A model generated the notes under the pieces. It was given only the letters and a program-made list of their open reading frames with translations. It was not told where the DNA came from and searched no databases. From assembly GCA_019420305.1 (NCBI GenBank), contig JAHZHL010000005.1, positions 1-64,000 on the forward strand: a stretch of 64,000 bases of DNA, written 5' to 3'. The DNA comes from Bacillota bacterium. Its GTDB lineage: Bacteria > Bacillota > Clostridia > Peptostreptococcales > Anaerovoracaceae. Position numbers and translations under genes: made by a program. Below are positions 24,827 to 34,580 of the stretch, in pieces. Each line of letters opens with the position of its first letter. The first letter of the stretch is position 1.

Positions 24827-24920
24827 ATTCCGAACGTGAACGCCTGCAGAGTGGAACTTATGGCCGAACGTCGATGGGTGATTCTGGAAACGGAGTCGCC
24901 TCCCGCATTTGGAAAGGAAT
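24827..24920 (+). promoter_or_regulatory. Moco/Tuco-type (molybdenum or tungsten cofactor) riboswitch aptamer
   Basis: ATTCC (24827-24831) pairs with GGAAT (24916-24920) as P1. A 10-bp hairpin with a GAAA tetraloop spans 24877-24900. It is followed at once by TCCCGCATTTGGAAAGG (24901-24917), and together these give the strongly conserved CGCCTCCCG...TGGAAAGG core that I recall from Moco RNAs such as the Escherichia coli moaA leader. Only about ten bases separate GGCCG from the GAAA hairpin, so the extra P3 stem of many Moco RNAs is missing. That absence has been linked to tungsten-cofactor organisms. No database search was possible. Confidence 0.78.
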
Positions 24921-24977
24921 CAGAAATACAAGCATAGCTAAGACGTTTAGCTCAGATATGCGATGCTCTGAAACAGG

Positions 24978-25009
24978 CTCTTTCACGAATACAGGGGAAG
25001 AGTTTTTTT
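24978..25009 (+). terminator. Riboswitch expression-platform terminator
   Basis: CTCTTTC (24978-24984) pairs with GGAAGAG (24996-25002), then seven T. It lies between the aptamer and the first gene. Another hairpin (AGCTAA/TTAGCT near 24935-24953) lies between them and may switch with it. This arrangement suits premature termination when the cofactor is plentiful. Confidence 0.7.
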
Positions 25010-25034
25010 GTGTATTTAGGGGCGAGATAGAAAT

Positions 25035-26777
25035 ATGAAAATGGAGAAAAGAAAAGAATTAAAAAAACGGGCAGGCAGAGCGGGAGCTTTGCTGCTGATT
25101 TTTGTTATGCTGTTGGCCATGTCCGGGTGCAGGGAAAGTATGGTGATTCAGGAGATCATTTATGATCAGGCTTCCAAAGATATTGACTTTCAGAATCAAA
25201 TGAAGCTGGCGAAGAACAATGAAAACAGCCAGAAAAAAGATAAAACGCTGCCGAGGCAGAAAAATGACAAGACGGACAAGAAAGCGGATATCAAGCATCA
25301 GGCATCCAAAAAGGGAAAGAAAGATAATAATGGCGAAGCGCCGAATACAACACATAACCGCAATTCGAAAAATAATACGAAAAATGACAGCAATGGCACA
25401 AAACCGGGAAAAAGCGGAGAGAAGGAACAGGCTTCGGAGGATGACAGCAGCGCGGGGGCTTCCAACAATCCGAATGACAGGCAGATATACGACGGAAACG
25501 GAAATGTCGTTGATCTTCCGGAAGAGGTGAATTCTGTCGTAGTAACGGGAGACGCGGCTTCGCTGATCCAGATGATGGGAGGAAAAGATATTGTAAGTGG
25601 AAGCTCCAGTAGTTTTACGAATAATTCTTTGGCTCAAGAAGTATTCGGATTGAGCAATAAAACAAAAACGCTGTGGGATGGAGATGGAGATACAGCAATG
25701 TCTTCTTCGAATTTTAATCAGCTGCTGGCAATGAAACCGGACGTATGTGTGTATGTCAGCGGGCAAAATAGCTTCAGCGGAAGTCAGCTTGCCACATTGA
25801 AAAAGAAAAAGATTGCCTGTGTGGTGCTGCCAAGGTTCAATACAGCAGACAATATTCAGGATGCGGTGAATGTGGCGGCGGAGATGATCGGAGACCGCAG
25901 TGATGAAGACGGGGGAGTGAACGCGAAAGACAAAGCGGAAGAATATGAAAGGTACTGCAGAAATTTAGTATCCGAGGTAAAAGGAAAGACAGGACTTTTT
26001 ACCTGGAATAATACGGATTTTAATAATGACTATGATAGCACAAAACAAAAGAAAACGGCAAACAGTACAGCGAAGGACGGACAGTATACGTTATATGTTT
26101 CACAGTGGGAAGACTGCACCTATAAAATTGCCAGTGGAAGCACAACTTTGTTTGAGGATTCCAGTGGAGTGGCAATCTCCCCGCAGGGATACTCAAACAG
26201 CCCCCTTAGTTATTACCTGAGTACAGCCGGAGTTTGCAATAATGGAGCCAGATTTATAGAAAACGCGAAGTCAGAGTACGCGGTAACGCCATTTAATCGC
26301 AATGTATTTAAGCACACATCAAGCGGCAGCTATTCCTTTTATGGAAGTCAGACAGAAAGCTTCACAAGGGTAAAGAGCGGCAGTACAGACGTTGCTCTGG
26401 GAGACTCGGACTTCAAGGCAATTATTGTAGACAGCAAAGCTGCCAAAAATAAAATTGAGAATTCGGAAACATGGGATTTCCATGATCGGGTTAAAGTCGG
26501 AAATGTAACGGACTTTGGCATAGAGCGAAATGGGGAACTGATTAATTCCTATATTCGTTCTAATGACTGGGATATCTATGTGAATCCGTGCGGGGTAGAA
26601 AGCTGGACAGAAGGATCTGTGGAATCCGTTCTGGAAACAAAGTGGGCCGCATGGAAATTCCATAATGGAAGCTTTAGCGAAACAGATGTGAAAAACGAGA
26701 TCAAAGAGTTTTACAAGACCTTTTATAACTATGATTTAAGCAATAGCCAGACCAATATGATTCTGGCGGGAAATTAA
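25035..26777 (+). CDS. ABC transporter substrate-binding lipoprotein (type III, BtuF/FhuD-like fold)
   Basis: A 580-residue extracytoplasmic protein tethered by a lipid anchor. The signal peptide ends in LLAMSGC, with Cys32 as the lipidated residue. Residues about 45-150 form a long hydrophilic Lys/Asn/Asp/Ser linker. The rest resembles the periplasmic-binding-protein 2 family (PF01497): VVVTGDAASLIQMMGG, LLAMKPDVCVYVSG and a C-terminal helical lobe. It is the first gene after the Moco-type riboswitch and shares its operon with two FecCD permeases and an ATPase, so molybdate, tungstate or a chelate of them is the inferred ligand. Iron-siderophore, haem or cobalamin remain alternatives. The long linker would let it reach through the cell wall. 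Confidence 0.8.
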   Translation: MKMEKRKELKKRAGRAGALLLIFVMLLAMSGCRESMVIQEIIYDQASKDIDFQNQMKLAKNNENSQKKDKTLPRQKNDKTDKKADIKHQASKKGKKDNNGEAPNTTHNRNSKNNTKNDSNGTKPGKSGEKEQASEDDSSAGASNNPNDRQIYDGNGNVVDLPEEVNSVVVTGDAASLIQMMGGKDIVSGSSSSFTNNSLAQEVFGLSNKTKTLWDGDGDTAMSSSNFNQLLAMKPDVCVYVSGQNSFSGSQLATLKKKKIACVVLPRFNTADNIQDAVNVAAEMIGDRSDEDGGVNAKDKAEEYERYCRNLVSEVKGKTGLFTWNNTDFNNDYDSTKQKKTANSTAKDGQYTLYVSQWEDCTYKIASGSTTLFEDSSGVAISPQGYSNSPLSYYLSTAGVCNNGARFIENAKSEYAVTPFNRNVFKHTSSGSYSFYGSQTESFTRVKSGSTDVALGDSDFKAIIVDSKAAKNKIENSETWDFHDRVKVGNVTDFGIERNGELINSYIRSNDWDIYVNPCGVESWTEGSVESVLETKWAAWKFHNGSFSETDVKNEIKEFYKTFYNYDLSNSQTNMILAGN

Positions 26778-26794
26778 AAGAAAGGATGAAATCT

Positions 26795-29700
26795 ATGCTC
26801 AAACAAGGCGGGAAAAAAATTGTTTGTATGGTTTTGGCGCTGACGTTGATTATAACAATGGCAGTGCCGGCGGTTGGATTCGCGGAAAGCGAGGGAACTG
26901 TAATCTCTGTTTCGAAAGAAGAGGAATTGATAAAGGCAGTAGAAGATGCTTCTTCCGGCGATACGATTCAGTTGGAAACGGATATCCAGCTAACGGATAT
27001 TTTAGAGATTTCAGGAAAAGAAGATTTGACAATCAAAGGGAAAACAGGGAAGGAAAAGCTGACCATTTCCTTGAGTTCTTACAGCAGCGCGCAAAAAAGT
27101 GAAGAAGACGCCATGATCAGCGTAACAGATTCGGCGCTTGCGATAGCAGATTTGATCATGGATGGAGAGTCCCATATGAGGGTTCTGTACATTGGAGCAA
27201 AAGGCAATGTGAATTTGAACAGCGGAGCGGTTGTTACCGGCGGATGTCTTGGGAAAAGCGGACAAAATTACGGAGCCGGAATTCTACTGACGGGGAGAAA
27301 CGCGACAAACGCAGCTTCTCTGACCTTGAATAATGGAGCGGAAGTAAAGGAAAACGATGCGAACGGAGGCTATTCGATAACCGGAATCGGAATTTGTAAC
27401 TATAGGTATGGGACGATCACCGTGAACGGAGGAACCGTGAGCGGCAATGAAGACAACGCGGAAGCCAATCGGCGTAAATTCAGCTATGGAGGGGGAATCG
27501 CGCTTGTCGGGGCAAAAGCAAATCTGATTCTGAAAAGTGGTACCATTTCCGGAAATAGCGCGCAGGGCGGAGGCGGCGGAATTTATACAACTGCCTCAGC
27601 CGGTACGGATATCCGGATCGAAGGGGGCACAGTAAGCAATAACACAACTTATACTTCGGGGGCAGGTATTTATGTCGGAGCGGCAGAGGTGACAATGTCC
27701 GGCGGCGCTGTTTCCGGAAATACAGCCGAATCCGATGAAGCGGCAACCGTATACGCTTCCGGAGGCGGCGTATATGTAGCGGGCGGATCCGATTCTCAGG
27801 GAACGTTTACGCTGACCGGCGGTACGATCGAAGATAATGAGGCAAAGTCGACGGCTAAGAGCAATGCCAATGATCCACAGATTGGCCAGGGCGGCGGAGT
27901 GATGGCGGATGGTACGTTTTTGATGACCGGCGGTGTCATTTCCGGAAATTCGGCTGTTACCACCAATTCTCTGGAGGGGACTGCCGCCTGTGGAGGCGGG
28001 GTCAGTGTAAAAGGCGGCTCCAATCCCGGCACCTTTACCATGGCAGGGGGTACCATTACGGATAATACAGCAGACAACCAGGGTGGAGCTGTATATGTGA
28101 ATAATAAATATTTGGAGCAAAGTACAATGTATCCAACAGAAAGCGCTGTTTTGCATTCCGGGAACGGGAATTTCGAAATCAGTGGCAATATAAAGATCAC
28201 AGAGAATTTGGTATCCGGAAGTGAAAATAATATTTACCTTCCAACAGGTACGGTTATTACAATTCGCGATGAATTATCCCCACAGTCTGAAGTTTATTTG
28301 GGCAGTGAAGATACCGAAATGGGTACCGTGATTGGAGAAGCGGGGATCAATTATACGATCACCGCTGCGGACGCGCGGCTTCTCAAATCCAATGAAGGAA
28401 AAAATATTTATGACAGAAATTCAGCGGGACAAATCGTAATCTCTCAGGCGCAGCAGGACAGCTACATTGATTTGCAGGATGCCGAAATTTCGGGAGTCGA
28501 GGAGGAATATTCCTATACAGGACATGAAATTGAGCCCAATCCGGTTGTTACTCTGAAAGGGACTGTGTTAAAAGAAGGGACGGATTATACGGTTTCTTAT
28601 AATATAAAGGGTTATGACAATGTGAATGTGAGTAATTCAGAAACAAAGGCCGTTTTAAGAGTGACAGGCGCGGGAGCGTATACCGGAACAATCACGAAAA
28701 CATTTGACATTGTACCGAAAAACATAGAAGAGATAAGAATTGAGCCGATCAGTGATCGCATTGCGACAGGTGAGGCGGTGACTCCTGCGGTAAAAGCCTA
28801 TAACGAAGATGTGCTGATGACAGAAGGTACTGACTTTGAAGTAGTGTATCGTAATAATACGGCAGTGGGAACTGCGTCAGCAACAATCACAGGTATTAAT
28901 AATTATACCGGAACAAAAGAGATAAGCTTTAAAATCATCAGTTCAGACGGATTGACAACCGCGGATTCAGAAGAGTCGCTTCAAACTGCGATTCAAGACG
29001 CGGAAGGGAGTGAAGGGTCTCCGGAAGCAATTTATCTTCTGAAAGATATATCCCTTTCTGAAACTCTGGAAATTGCGGAAGGAAAATCGATCCGGCTGGT
29101 CGGAAACGGAGATGATACGACCATTTCCACAGAGACATCATTGGACAACCTAATTGTGGCGGAAGGAAAAATGACGATCGAAAATATGATCCTGAATTCA
29201 AATACGAAGGGAAGAGGTCTTTTTGTAGGGAAAACAGGGATCGCGACGATTAGCAACAATACGGTTATAACAGGAGGAGTTTGCACAAGAGGTTCCAGTG
29301 ATGAAGAATACTCAGGCGGAGCAATTTATAACAGTGGAACCGTACTCATCGAAGCAGGCGAGCTCTGCGGAAACAAAGCGAAAAATGGAGGAGCGGTTTA
29401 TAATTCGCCAGATGCGACAATTACCATTCAGTCCGCGTCGATTCATGAAAATGAAGCGGTCTCCGCGGGCGGCGGACTTTATAATGAGGGAAACGCGGAA
29501 CTGAAAAAAGATGGGGTTCTTTCCAATAATATTGCTTCCTATTCACAAGGTGTTTTCAGCGCCGCAGGGGGCGGAATTTATAATAGCGGAGAGATGGCAT
29601 GCGAAGAAGGAAGCGTGATAAAGGAAAATCAGGCTGAAAAATTCGGCGGCGGAATTTATACGACAGGGAAGTTAAGCCTGCTGGGCGGCAGTATTCAGGG

Positions 29701-31414
29701 GAATACCACGGAAGGCGATTCTGTAGAGCGAGTGATTAACTGCGGCGGGGGAGTTTTCGTAGCTTCCGGAACGTTTACCATGACGGAAGGAACCATTACG
29801 GATAACACAGCGTACTCTACGGCGGCAACAAACACCCCTTATGGTTCTGTCGGAAATGGCGGCGGCGTTTATGTAAATAACAGTAGTGACACGGCATCTT
29901 TTGTCATGGAAAGCGGAACGATCCGCGGAAACAGGGCGGTAAGCTCAATGGAGTCCGAATATTTTGGGCATGGAGGCGGTGTTTATGTTATGGGCGGTGA
30001 AAATACTTCCGGAAACGACAATGTAAAGCCAGGAAATTTCACAATGAAGGGAGGAACGATTACGGAGAACTCCTCAACCGGTGAAGGCGCTGGCGTTTAT
30101 CTGGGGAACAAAGAACATTACACCATCTCTTACACCAATTATGACTACATCGGATCTGTAAACTGTTCGATGAGTGGAAACGCGAATGTTTTGGAAAACG
30201 CAACAGATAATGTATATCTGACATCGGGCGTAGCCATCAAGCTGCTCGGTGCCTTAAACGGCCAGACGATCGGGGTTTCTTCCGGAGGCAAGGGGACGGT
30301 AGCGGTCGCGGAAGGCAGCGGCTATACGGTGACCGAATCGGATCAAAACAAATTTAAGAGCGATGAAGCGCTGCGCACAATCGGGCTGGATAACGAAAAC
30401 AACCAGATTGTTCTTCAAGCGATTGATTTGGCAGAGCGATACTCCGTTCAACTCAGCAGCGAAACCTATTCTTATACAGGAAGGGAAATTAAACCGGAGG
30501 TAGAAGTAACGGCGAAAGACGGAACAACGCTTAAAGAAGGCAAGGACTACGAAGTGGCGTATGACGGTTCCGGAACATCCAACAAAAAGCTGATCAATGT
30601 GGGAACGAAAACCGTCACTGTAACAGGCATTGGCAATTATACCGGCACCCTGACGAAAGAGTATGAAATTGCAGCCAGAAATATTGCGGAAGTATCGGCC
30701 TCAATAAGGGATCAGTACTATACCGGAGTGGTACTTACGCCGAACCCGTCCTCGATTACTTACAATTCGATAACCCTTTTAAGGGGGACGGACTATAAGA
30801 TATCCTACTCGAATAACCGAAATCAGGGGACTGCCAAGGTGGTGCTTACCGGTGTCGGAAATTTCAGTGGAACCAAGACCATTACCTTTAAAATTTTCAA
30901 AAGGATTTCGAATACAACAATTTCCGCGATAGCAAATAAAGCTTATACCGGAAGGGCAATCAGACCTGCTTTAACGGTAAGACATGGAAGCAGCAGGCTG
31001 AGAAGCGGTACGGATTATACTGTTCGCTATAAAAACAATGTTTCTACCGGAAAGGCAACGGTCACGATTACTGGAAAGGGATACTATAAAGGTACAAAAA
31101 GCAGAGCCTTTAAGATTGTACCCAGGAAGGCGACAGTTTCTAAGGTGCGTTCTGTGAAAAAAGGACAACTTGTCGTGAAATGGAAACGGGATAAAAAAGC
31201 AAACGGATATCAGGTGATTGTCGCGAAAAATAAAAAATTCACAAAGGGAAAGAAAACGGCTAACATTACAAAAAATAAAACAACTTCCAAAACCTTTAAA
31301 AAACTGACAAAAGGTAAGAAGTATTATGTGAAAGTAAGAGCTTATAAAAAAATTGACGGGAAGAAAGCGTACGGCGCTTATAGCAAAGTAAAGAACAAAA
31401 AGGTAAAGAAGTAA
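26795..31414 (+). CDS. Giant secreted beta-helix surface protein with Ig-like repeats
   Basis: A 1539-residue exported protein with a signal peptide (LALTLIITMAVPAVGFA). Residues about 35-555 and 715-1210 are two right-handed beta-helix blocks rich in GGGIY, GGTI and SGNSA turns. Each block is followed by Ig-like repeats carrying YTG, GTDYTV and TGxGNYTGT: two after the first block, three after the second. The last 95 residues are a very basic fibronectin-III-like module. There is no LPXTG, SLH or choline-binding motif. ATG at 26795 is preferred to 26786 because the AAAGG is then nine bases away. It lies between the binding protein and the permeases in one operon, which is unusual. Adhesin or ligand-capture roles are guesses. 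Confidence 0.85.
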   Translation: MLKQGGKKIVCMVLALTLIITMAVPAVGFAESEGTVISVSKEEELIKAVEDASSGDTIQLETDIQLTDILEISGKEDLTIKGKTGKEKLTISLSSYSSAQKSEEDAMISVTDSALAIADLIMDGESHMRVLYIGAKGNVNLNSGAVVTGGCLGKSGQNYGAGILLTGRNATNAASLTLNNGAEVKENDANGGYSITGIGICNYRYGTITVNGGTVSGNEDNAEANRRKFSYGGGIALVGAKANLILKSGTISGNSAQGGGGGIYTTASAGTDIRIEGGTVSNNTTYTSGAGIYVGAAEVTMSGGAVSGNTAESDEAATVYASGGGVYVAGGSDSQGTFTLTGGTIEDNEAKSTAKSNANDPQIGQGGGVMADGTFLMTGGVISGNSAVTTNSLEGTAACGGGVSVKGGSNPGTFTMAGGTITDNTADNQGGAVYVNNKYLEQSTMYPTESAVLHSGNGNFEISGNIKITENLVSGSENNIYLPTGTVITIRDELSPQSEVYLGSEDTEMGTVIGEAGINYTITAADARLLKSNEGKNIYDRNSAGQIVISQAQQDSYIDLQDAEISGVEEEYSYTGHEIEPNPVVTLKGTVLKEGTDYTVSYNIKGYDNVNVSNSETKAVLRVTGAGAYTGTITKTFDIVPKNIEEIRIEPISDRIATGEAVTPAVKAYNEDVLMTEGTDFEVVYRNNTAVGTASATITGINNYTGTKEISFKIISSDGLTTADSEESLQTAIQDAEGSEGSPEAIYLLKDISLSETLEIAEGKSIRLVGNGDDTTISTETSLDNLIVAEGKMTIENMILNSNTKGRGLFVGKTGIATISNNTVITGGVCTRGSSDEEYSGGAIYNSGTVLIEAGELCGNKAKNGGAVYNSPDATITIQSASIHENEAVSAGGGLYNEGNAELKKDGVLSNNIASYSQGVFSAAGGGIYNSGEMACEEGSVIKENQAEKFGGGIYTTGKLSLLGGSIQGNTTEGDSVERVINCGGGVFVASGTFTMTEGTITDNTAYSTAATNTPYGSVGNGGGVYVNNSSDTASFVMESGTIRGNRAVSSMESEYFGHGGGVYVMGGENTSGNDNVKPGNFTMKGGTITENSSTGEGAGVYLGNKEHYTISYTNYDYIGSVNCSMSGNANVLENATDNVYLTSGVAIKLLGALNGQTIGVSSGGKGTVAVAEGSGYTVTESDQNKFKSDEALRTIGLDNENNQIVLQAIDLAERYSVQLSSETYSYTGREIKPEVEVTAKDGTTLKEGKDYEVAYDGSGTSNKKLINVGTKTVTVTGIGNYTGTLTKEYEIAARNIAEVSASIRDQYYTGVVLTPNPSSITYNSITLLRGTDYKISYSNNRNQGTAKVVLTGVGNFSGTKTITFKIFKRISNTTISAIANKAYTGRAIRPALTVRHGSSRLRSGTDYTVRYKNNVSTGKATVTITGKGYYKGTKSRAFKIVPRKATVSKVRSVKKGQLVVKWKRDKKANGYQVIVAKNKKFTKGKKTANITKNKTTSKTFKKLTKGKKYYVKVRAYKKIDGKKAYGAYSKVKNKKVKK

Positions 31415-31417
31415 GAA

Positions 31418-32650
31418 GTGAGTACAGGCAAAAAACAGCAGTTACAGGAAGAGAATCATTCAAAAATACAAATGCATGTCCGGCCTGGAGAGGAAAATGT
31501 ATTCCAAAAGGAGCAGCTCAGGCGGCATGGAATGGACAGCCGCAGTCGGATGTTGCTGCTGATGGCAGTTTCTGCGGCAGTGGTGTACTGCCTCTCCATC
31601 ATTCTTCCTACAAACTTGTTCGCCCAGACCCAGATTCTGTCACTGGCCGAATGCCTGCAGCAGGTAAGGCTCAGAGTCAGCGGACTATTTCTGGCTCTGG
31701 GAGAAAGTGGAGCGCTTAGTACGCAGTATATTCTGTTCCGTTATGGAATCGTTGCGTTGGTAGGGGCGGCATTAGCGGTCAGCGGAGCAGTATATCAGGG
31801 TTCTTTTCGCAATGCGTTGGCATCTCCAACGACTCTGGGGGTGCAGTCAGGCGGTGTACTGGGAGGAACCATTTATGTGATGTTCTTCGCCTCTTATACT
31901 TCGGAAAATCAGACTGCTTCTCAGATTCAGGAAGGTCTGGAATCTATGAGCATTTTCGCGAGAAATGCCAGAGGATTTGCCATTCTGGCGGGATGTTTCG
32001 CGGGAGTCTTTCTGATTATAACGATTTCTAAAATTGTAGGAAAGGGTAAAGTCTCCAGTATCGCGCTGATTCTTTCCGGATCTGTTTTTGGTTCCCTAAT
32101 CAGCGGAACGATTGAACTGGTACAGTACTATCTGTTGCTTCATGATACTTATGGGACAAAAACTTATGAGCTGCGTTACTTGATGCTGGGGACATTCGAT
32201 AATGTCATATCTCTGGAGGACTTTCTGATTGTAGCAATTCCGCTGCTTACTGGGATTATTGCGGTTATGGGAATGAGAAACCGACTAAATCTTCTGGTGT
32301 TCGGAGAGGACGAAGCCCGCTCCATGGGGATACGGGTAGAGCTGACCCGTAATATCATGGTTGGGGTTGTGACGATTCTGACTGCGGTAGTAATTTCATT
32401 CTGCGGACAAATTGGATTTGTCGGATTTATTGTGCCTCACCTGGCGCGGCGATTTGTAGGACCGGACTTCCGTTATCTGGTACCGGGTTCTGCGCTGATG
32501 GGAGCGATTTGTATGATGGTCGTTTACTATATTGCTACGGTCATCGGATATTCTTCCAATATTAATTTTGTAACCAGCCTGGTTGGAGGCTCGATTTTCC
32601 TGATTATGATTGCGAGGTTCAGAAACAGACGATATGCAGATTGGGCTTAA
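31418..32650 (+). CDS. FecCD-family ABC permease, subunit 1
   Basis: A 410-residue membrane protein of the class II importer family (FecCD/BtuC). The hydrophilic N-terminus of about 45 residues is longer than usual. Core motifs: GAALAVSGAVYQGSFRNALA, SPTTLGVQSGG, GEDEARSMGI and GFVGFIVPHLARRFVG, the last containing the coupling helix that contacts the ATPase. The start is GTG at 31418, three bases after the beta-helix stop, with only a weak ribosome binding site. ATG codons at residues 19 and 39 are possible alternatives. It overlaps the second permease. Confidence 0.88.
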   Translation: MSTGKKQQLQEENHSKIQMHVRPGEENVFQKEQLRRHGMDSRSRMLLLMAVSAAVVYCLSIILPTNLFAQTQILSLAECLQQVRLRVSGLFLALGESGALSTQYILFRYGIVALVGAALAVSGAVYQGSFRNALASPTTLGVQSGGVLGGTIYVMFFASYTSENQTASQIQEGLESMSIFARNARGFAILAGCFAGVFLIITISKIVGKGKVSSIALILSGSVFGSLISGTIELVQYYLLLHDTYGTKTYELRYLMLGTFDNVISLEDFLIVAIPLLTGIIAVMGMRNRLNLLVFGEDEARSMGIRVELTRNIMVGVVTILTAVVISFCGQIGFVGFIVPHLARRFVGPDFRYLVPGSALMGAICMMVVYYIATVIGYSSNINFVTSLVGGSIFLIMIARFRNRRYADWA

Positions 32651-33761
32651 AGAAACCGAAAACTTAATAAGAGCAGAGAAACAAAACTATCGGAAAAAAA
32701 TCTGGCTGCTGACGGGGATCGCACTTTTTATATTCCTGTTTTCGCTGTGTTTGAAAACAATTGAAACCGGATTTGTTTCGCCAGCAGAAGTTTTGGCCAA
32801 TTATAAAGCGTGGATTCAGATCAATATGGGAAAATGGTTTGAATGGCCGGTTTACCTGCAGCGGACACAGATTATCGATGGACTTCCATATTACTATGAT
32901 TCTATCTCTCGTTTAAAAATAACGGCAATTACCTTTGGGTGCGGCATGCTTTTAGCTATGTCCGGCCACCTGTTCCAAAGTGTGTTCCGAAATCCGATTG
33001 CAGCCCCTACTATGCTAGGTGTCAACACAGGGGTTAACTTGGGAATCCTTTTTCTGGTTCTGCAATACGGCGGTCTTGCGACAGGTATGCCATATCAGAA
33101 GTATGTATATTGTTATACCGGCGCGGTGCTGATGTTGATTCTGGTTCTTGGTGTAGGAAAACTTTCCAGTGGGAAGAAAAAATTCTCTGTATTTGATCTG
33201 CTGATTGTGGGAGCCATTTTGTCTCAGGTAGTCGGCGCAGTGCGGACATATTATACCTTTAGCATGGAGAATGATGAAGTTTTGCTGCTAAATGAAATTT
33301 CCAACGCGATTACCGTCAATACAGATAATATCTCTTTTGTTTTTCTGGGGGCGGCGTTACTGATCTGTATTGTGCCTGTTTATTTCATTCGTTTTAGCTT
33401 TAATGCGGTAAGTTTTGAGAATGATGAGGCGAGAAGCTTTGGTGTGAATACAATGGCGCTGAAAGTAGGTTCATTAATACTGGGGACCTTTATGATTACT
33501 GCGGCTATGGTTCATTGCGGCAGCGTCGGAATGGTATCACTGATTGCTCCTTTTCTCAGCCGATCGATCTTTGGCGCGGAATCGCGAAAGGTTTTTTGGG
33601 GGAATCTTCTGGTTGGAGGCACGCTCCTTGTAGTATGCAGAGATATTGCTTCCATGATCTATTTTACTTCAGAGGGTTTACCGATTGGAACCGTTGTTGA
33701 TTTTGTGGCAGTGCCAATCTTTGTAATTATACTGGTAACACAAAGGAGGGTATGGGAATGA
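32634..33761 (+). CDS. FecCD-family ABC permease, subunit 2
   Basis: A 375-residue paralogue of the previous gene and presumably its heterodimer partner. It has about ten transmembrane helices. Motifs: GMLLAMSGHLFQSVFRNPIA, APTMLGVNTG, NDEARSFGVN and GSVGMVSLIAPFLSRSIFG. Residues about 60-85 form an unusual hydrophilic loop after the first helix (FEWPVYLQRTQIIDGLPYYY). ATG at 32634 lies 17 bases inside the end of the previous gene, so translation is probably coupled. The ATGA overlap with the ATPase gene continues this. Confidence 0.88.
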   Translation: MQIGLKETENLIRAEKQNYRKKIWLLTGIALFIFLFSLCLKTIETGFVSPAEVLANYKAWIQINMGKWFEWPVYLQRTQIIDGLPYYYDSISRLKITAITFGCGMLLAMSGHLFQSVFRNPIAAPTMLGVNTGVNLGILFLVLQYGGLATGMPYQKYVYCYTGAVLMLILVLGVGKLSSGKKKFSVFDLLIVGAILSQVVGAVRTYYTFSMENDEVLLLNEISNAITVNTDNISFVFLGAALLICIVPVYFIRFSFNAVSFENDEARSFGVNTMALKVGSLILGTFMITAAMVHCGSVGMVSLIAPFLSRSIFGAESRKVFWGNLLVGGTLLVVCRDIASMIYFTSEGLPIGTVVDFVAVPIFVIILVTQRRVWE

Positions 33762-34540
33762 AGCTAGAGTTGCGTGATGTGGCCTGCGGTTATTCAGATA
33801 AAAAAAATATACTGGAGCATGTCAGCTTTGAGGTGAATACGGGGGAGATCTGCTGTATTCTGGGGCCGAATGGAGTGGGAAAAACAACGCTTTTTAAGAC
33901 CATCCTGCGTCTGATGAAAGCCACTGGCGGAAGCATTCTTCTGGATGGAGAAGATATTTCAAAACTTTCTCCCTTTCAGATGGCACAGGCAATGGCCTAT
34001 GTTTCCCAGTATCATGTACCGCCGTTTCCCTATGTGGTAAAAGATGTAGTCATGTTGGGAAGAATCAGCAGTGTCCGCTATTTTGGACAACCTTCCAAGC
34101 GAGATTATGAAATTGCTGAGCAGGCTATGGAAGATATGGGAATTCGGCACCTCAGGGAAGCAGTTTATACGGATATTTCCGGTGGAGAGCGGCAGCTTGT
34201 TATGGTTGCAAGGGCGTTGGCGCAGGAACCGCGCTTTTTGGTACTCGATGAGCCTACTGCAAGCCTGGATTATGGAAATATGGTTCGCGTGATGCAGAAG
34301 ATAAAGAATCTCAGTGGGAAAGGTTATGGGATTATTATGACGACCCATAATCCGGACCAGGCATTTATGTGTGAATCCAAGGTTGCCCTTCTGCAGCGGA
34401 ACGCGCCGGTAAAATTCGGAAACGCGGCAGATGTTGTAACCCGGAAAAATCTGTACGATGCTTACAAAGTCGATGTACGGGTTGTAGAATTCGCTACAAA
34501 AGAGGGAAAACGCGTAAGACTATGCGCCCCGGTTTTTTAG
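33758..34540 (+). CDS. ABC transporter ATPase (FecE/BtuD-like)
   Basis: A 260-residue cytoplasmic ATPase. Walker A GPNGVGKTT, signature SGGERQL, Walker B FLVLDEP and the switch histidine in TTHNPDQ are all present. ATG at 33758 is used because GGAGGG lies seven bases upstream; the ATG at 33752 is too close to it. It overlaps the permease stop as ATGA. It powers the two-permease importer above and is the last transport component before a 40-base gap to moxR. Confidence 0.92.
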   Translation: MKLELRDVACGYSDKKNILEHVSFEVNTGEICCILGPNGVGKTTLFKTILRLMKATGGSILLDGEDISKLSPFQMAQAMAYVSQYHVPPFPYVVKDVVMLGRISSVRYFGQPSKRDYEIAEQAMEDMGIRHLREAVYTDISGGERQLVMVARALAQEPRFLVLDEPTASLDYGNMVRVMQKIKNLSGKGYGIIMTTHNPDQAFMCESKVALLQRNAPVKFGNAADVVTRKNLYDAYKVDVRVVEFATKEGKRVRLCAPVF

Positions 34541-34580
34541 AGAACCGATAAAAAGACATGAATCAAAGAGGAACAATAAT

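Noticed and set aside
24848..24857. GAGTGGAAC resembling part of a T-box
   Set aside because: The rest of the T-box consensus and the specifier stem are missing, and the bases fall inside the Moco-type aptamer.
27500..28100. Short-period repeats within the beta-helix coding region considered as a possible CRISPR-like array
   Set aside because: They are degenerate, in frame, and encode glycine-rich beta-helix turns; no constant repeat or spacer structure.
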